The notes below the pieces were generated by a model that ran no database searches, had not been told where the DNA came from, and was given only the letters and a program-made list of their open reading frames with translations. 64,000 nt of DNA from Planctomicrobium piriforme. GTDB lineage: Bacteria > Planctomycetota > Planctomycetia > Pirellulales > UBA1268. Position 1 is the first letter of the stretch. Each line of letters opens with the position of its first letter. Of this stretch, positions 62,628 to 64,000 are shown one piece after another. Made by a program: the position numbers and the translations under genes. Where the stretch lies: positions 1 through 64,000 of the forward strand of contig CAMBPQ010000010.1 in assembly GCA_945869735.1 (NCBI GenBank), in the 5' to 3' direction.

Positions 62628-62715
62628 ATCGCATTTGGCTTTGCGCATTTGGCTTTGGTGGATTACCGCCTCCATGGTGCCATCTCGCCGCGATTCCAAA
62701 AAGCGGATGCGCCCT
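62625..62715. repeat. R1 dispersed element, copy 5 (internally deleted)
   Basis: Starts TAGATCGCATTTGGC (TAG is the csrA stop), repeats GCGCATTTGGCTTTGGTGG, and then jumps to the inverted other end (ATGGTGCCATCTCGCCGC, AAAAAGCGGATGCGCCCTT). The whole central block seen in copies 1-4 is missing, leaving the two inverted ends joined. Confidence 0.7.
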
Positions 62716-62820
62716 TGAGCGCCGCGCGTAGAAGTTGCGGCACCCTTACGCACGCCTGCATCAGTGTGTATTCTTATCTTGGTTTTCCGCGGCGTCGGCC
62801 CCTGGCGGGTCGCGCGTAGC

Positions 62821-62892
62821 GGCCCCATCGTCTAGTGGTTAGGACACTGCCCTTTCACGGCGGTAACCGGGGTTCGAATCCCCGTGGGGTCA
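62821..62892 (+). tRNA. tRNA-Glu (anticodon TTC)
   Basis: 72 nt. Acceptor GGCCCCA/TGGGGTC (one G-T pair), discriminator A, anticodon loop CTTTCAC with TTC, T arm CGGGGTTCGAATCCCCG. CCA is not encoded. Located between csrA copy 2 and hemH. Confidence 0.97.
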
Positions 62893-62921
62893 TCAGCCGG
62901 CATGCCGGCACAACAATCGCC

Positions 62922-64000
62922 ATGGACGAACTCCAAACTGTCGCTGCGTCTGACGAGTCCGCCGAACCGGCTTCGGCGTACGACGCGATCCTGCTCGTCT
63001 CCTTCGGTGGCCCCGATGGCCCCGGTGACGTCATGCCGTTTCTCGAAAATGTGCTTCGCGGCAGGAACGTGCCCCGAGAGCGGATGCTCGAGGTCGCCGA
63101 ACACTACCACCACTTCGGTGGCAAGAGCCCGATCAACGAGCAGAACCTCGCGCTGCTCGCCGCACTGCGGGCCGAACTCAGCCGCCGCGGGCCCCATCTG
63201 CCCGTCTACTGGGGCAACCGCAACTGGCATCCGCTGCTCACCGACACGCTCAGGGAAATGGCCGATGCCGGCGTGAAGCGGGCGATCGCGTTCGTGACCA
63301 GTGCCTTCTCAAGCTACTCGGGCTGCCGGCAGTACCGAGAAAACATCGCCGCGGCGTCGGCCCCGCTCGGGGACCGGGCACCGCAGATCGACAAGATCCG
63401 GGTCTTCTTCAACCACCCGGGCTTCGTGGGGCCGATGGCCGCGAATGTCGGTGCGGCACTCGCGCACTTTCCCGCCGAAGTGCGGCCGACGGTGCCCGTC
63501 TTGTTCACGGCCCACAGCATCCCGATGTCGATGGCCGATGGCTGCCGCTACGTGCCGCAGTTGCAGGAATCCTGCCGGCTCGTCGCCGCCGCGGCGGGCG
63601 CGACCGACTGGAAGCTCGTCTACCAGAGCCGCAGCGGCCCGCCAACGCAGCCCTGGCTCGAGCCCGATATCTGTGACGCGATCCGAGCACTGCACGCGGC
63701 CGGCGGACGGCAACTCGTGATCGCGCCAATCGGCTTCATCTCCGACCACATGGAGGTGCTCTTTGACCTCGACACCGAAGCAGCCGATCTCTGCCAGGAA
63801 CTCGGCATCGACATGGTCCGCGCTGCGACCGTCGGCACTGCGCCCGAGTTTGTGGGGATGGTCTGCGATCTCGTCGCTGAGCGGGCGTGGGGCCTGCTCG
63901 ACCGGGTCGCGATCGGCAACCTGCCGGCCAATCACGATGTCTGTCCGCTCGACTGCTGTCCGGCACCTCAGCGGCCCCCGATGCCCACCGGTGGCCCTGC
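62922..64000 (+). CDS. hemH: Ferrochelatase, runs off the window end
   Basis: At least 359 residues from ATG 62922; no stop before 64000, so the 3' end is outside. Inserts iron into the porphyrin at the end of haem synthesis. Motifs: AILLVSFGGPDGPGDVMPFL, HYHHFGGKSPINEQN, VYWGNRNWHPLLTDTL, AFVTSAFSSYSGCRQYRENI, catalytic His in VLFTAHSIPMSMADGC, YQSRSGPPTQPWLEPD, and the second site IAPIGFISDHMEVLFDLD with conserved His/Glu. The visible C-terminus has a Cys cluster (HDVCPLDCCPAP) like that of ferrochelatases with a [2Fe-2S] centre; one more Cys would be needed elsewhere. Confidence 0.95.
   Translation, partial: MDELQTVAASDESAEPASAYDAILLVSFGGPDGPGDVMPFLENVLRGRNVPRERMLEVAEHYHHFGGKSPINEQNLALLAALRAELSRRGPHLPVYWGNRNWHPLLTDTLREMADAGVKRAIAFVTSAFSSYSGCRQYRENIAAASAPLGDRAPQIDKIRVFFNHPGFVGPMAANVGAALAHFPAEVRPTVPVLFTAHSIPMSMADGCRYVPQLQESCRLVAAAAGATDWKLVYQSRSGPPTQPWLEPDICDAIRALHAAGGRQLVIAPIGFISDHMEVLFDLDTEAADLCQELGIDMVRAATVGTAPEFVGMVCDLVAERAWGLLDRVAIGNLPANHDVCPLDCCPAPQRPPMPTGGP

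Overview
The window looks like a chromosomal segment of a high-GC, Gram-negative, aerobic bacterium, most probably a planctomycete of the Pirellulales type. The reasons are outer-membrane genes (lpxA, an LptF/LptG permease), a bacillithiol-type deacetylase (BshB1), a UrtA-like binding protein next to a chemosensory operon, several small proteins of types I associate with planctomycetes, and a secreted protein with the FYGTKWRRWPG motif. The taxonomic call is inference from gene content; no rRNA is present.

Layout. 1-2838: an IS3-type transposase remnant, a secreted TPR gene bracketed by 27-bp direct repeats, a small integrase-arm-like gene and an outer-membrane transporter-like protein. 2977-14517 (minus strand): one gene train for both large 2-oxoacid dehydrogenase complexes, in transcription order lpd2-aceE-aceF-sucA-sucB-lpd1. 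In this train sucA carries an in-frame TAG 99 codons before its family-typical end, and five 18-bp repeats grown from the end of sucB separate it from lpd1. 14694-25162: an HTTM membrane protein, tRNA-Leu(TAG), a secreted proline-rich protein, a 1479-residue membrane-anchored TPR protein, a small TPR protein, lpxA and a receiver-less sigma-54 activator. 25564-34718: a Wsp-like chemosensory operon (membrane-tethered UrtA-like binding protein, chemoreceptor, CheW, CheR-TPR, CheW with a Cys-containing N-terminus, CheA-REC, CheB) without the WspR-type GGDEF output gene. 34729-47029: amidase, acidic membrane protein, M32 carboxypeptidase, bshB1, a tyrosine recombinase, a NarL-type regulator, hemC, a ComF-type protein, an LptF/G permease and a lipoprotein. 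47030-49901: fliW-csrA with a CsrA-type hairpin in the csrA leader, a thioredoxin-fold gene flanked by direct repeats, and tatD. 49906-61993 (minus strand): a complex I operon in the order nuoI-A-C-D-H-J-K-L-M-N, with nuoB, E, F and G absent from the window. 62373-64000: a second csrA, tRNA-Glu(TTC) and hemH, which runs off the end.

Themes. Central carbon oxidation (pyruvate and 2-oxoglutarate dehydrogenases), NADH oxidation by complex I, and tetrapyrrole synthesis (hemC, hemH) together describe a respiratory metabolism. The most unusual non-coding content is a family of about 155-bp elements with imperfect terminal inverted repeats (five copies, called R1 here). Four of the five abut the TAG stop codon of a gene, and one lies inside the nuo operon. 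Two further repeat families (REP-like palindromes, R2; a 115-120-bp direct repeat, R3) also occupy gene ends. The best candidate for an incompletely described system is the Wsp-like array, whose putative sensor is a tethered urea/amide-binding protein and whose output is unknown.
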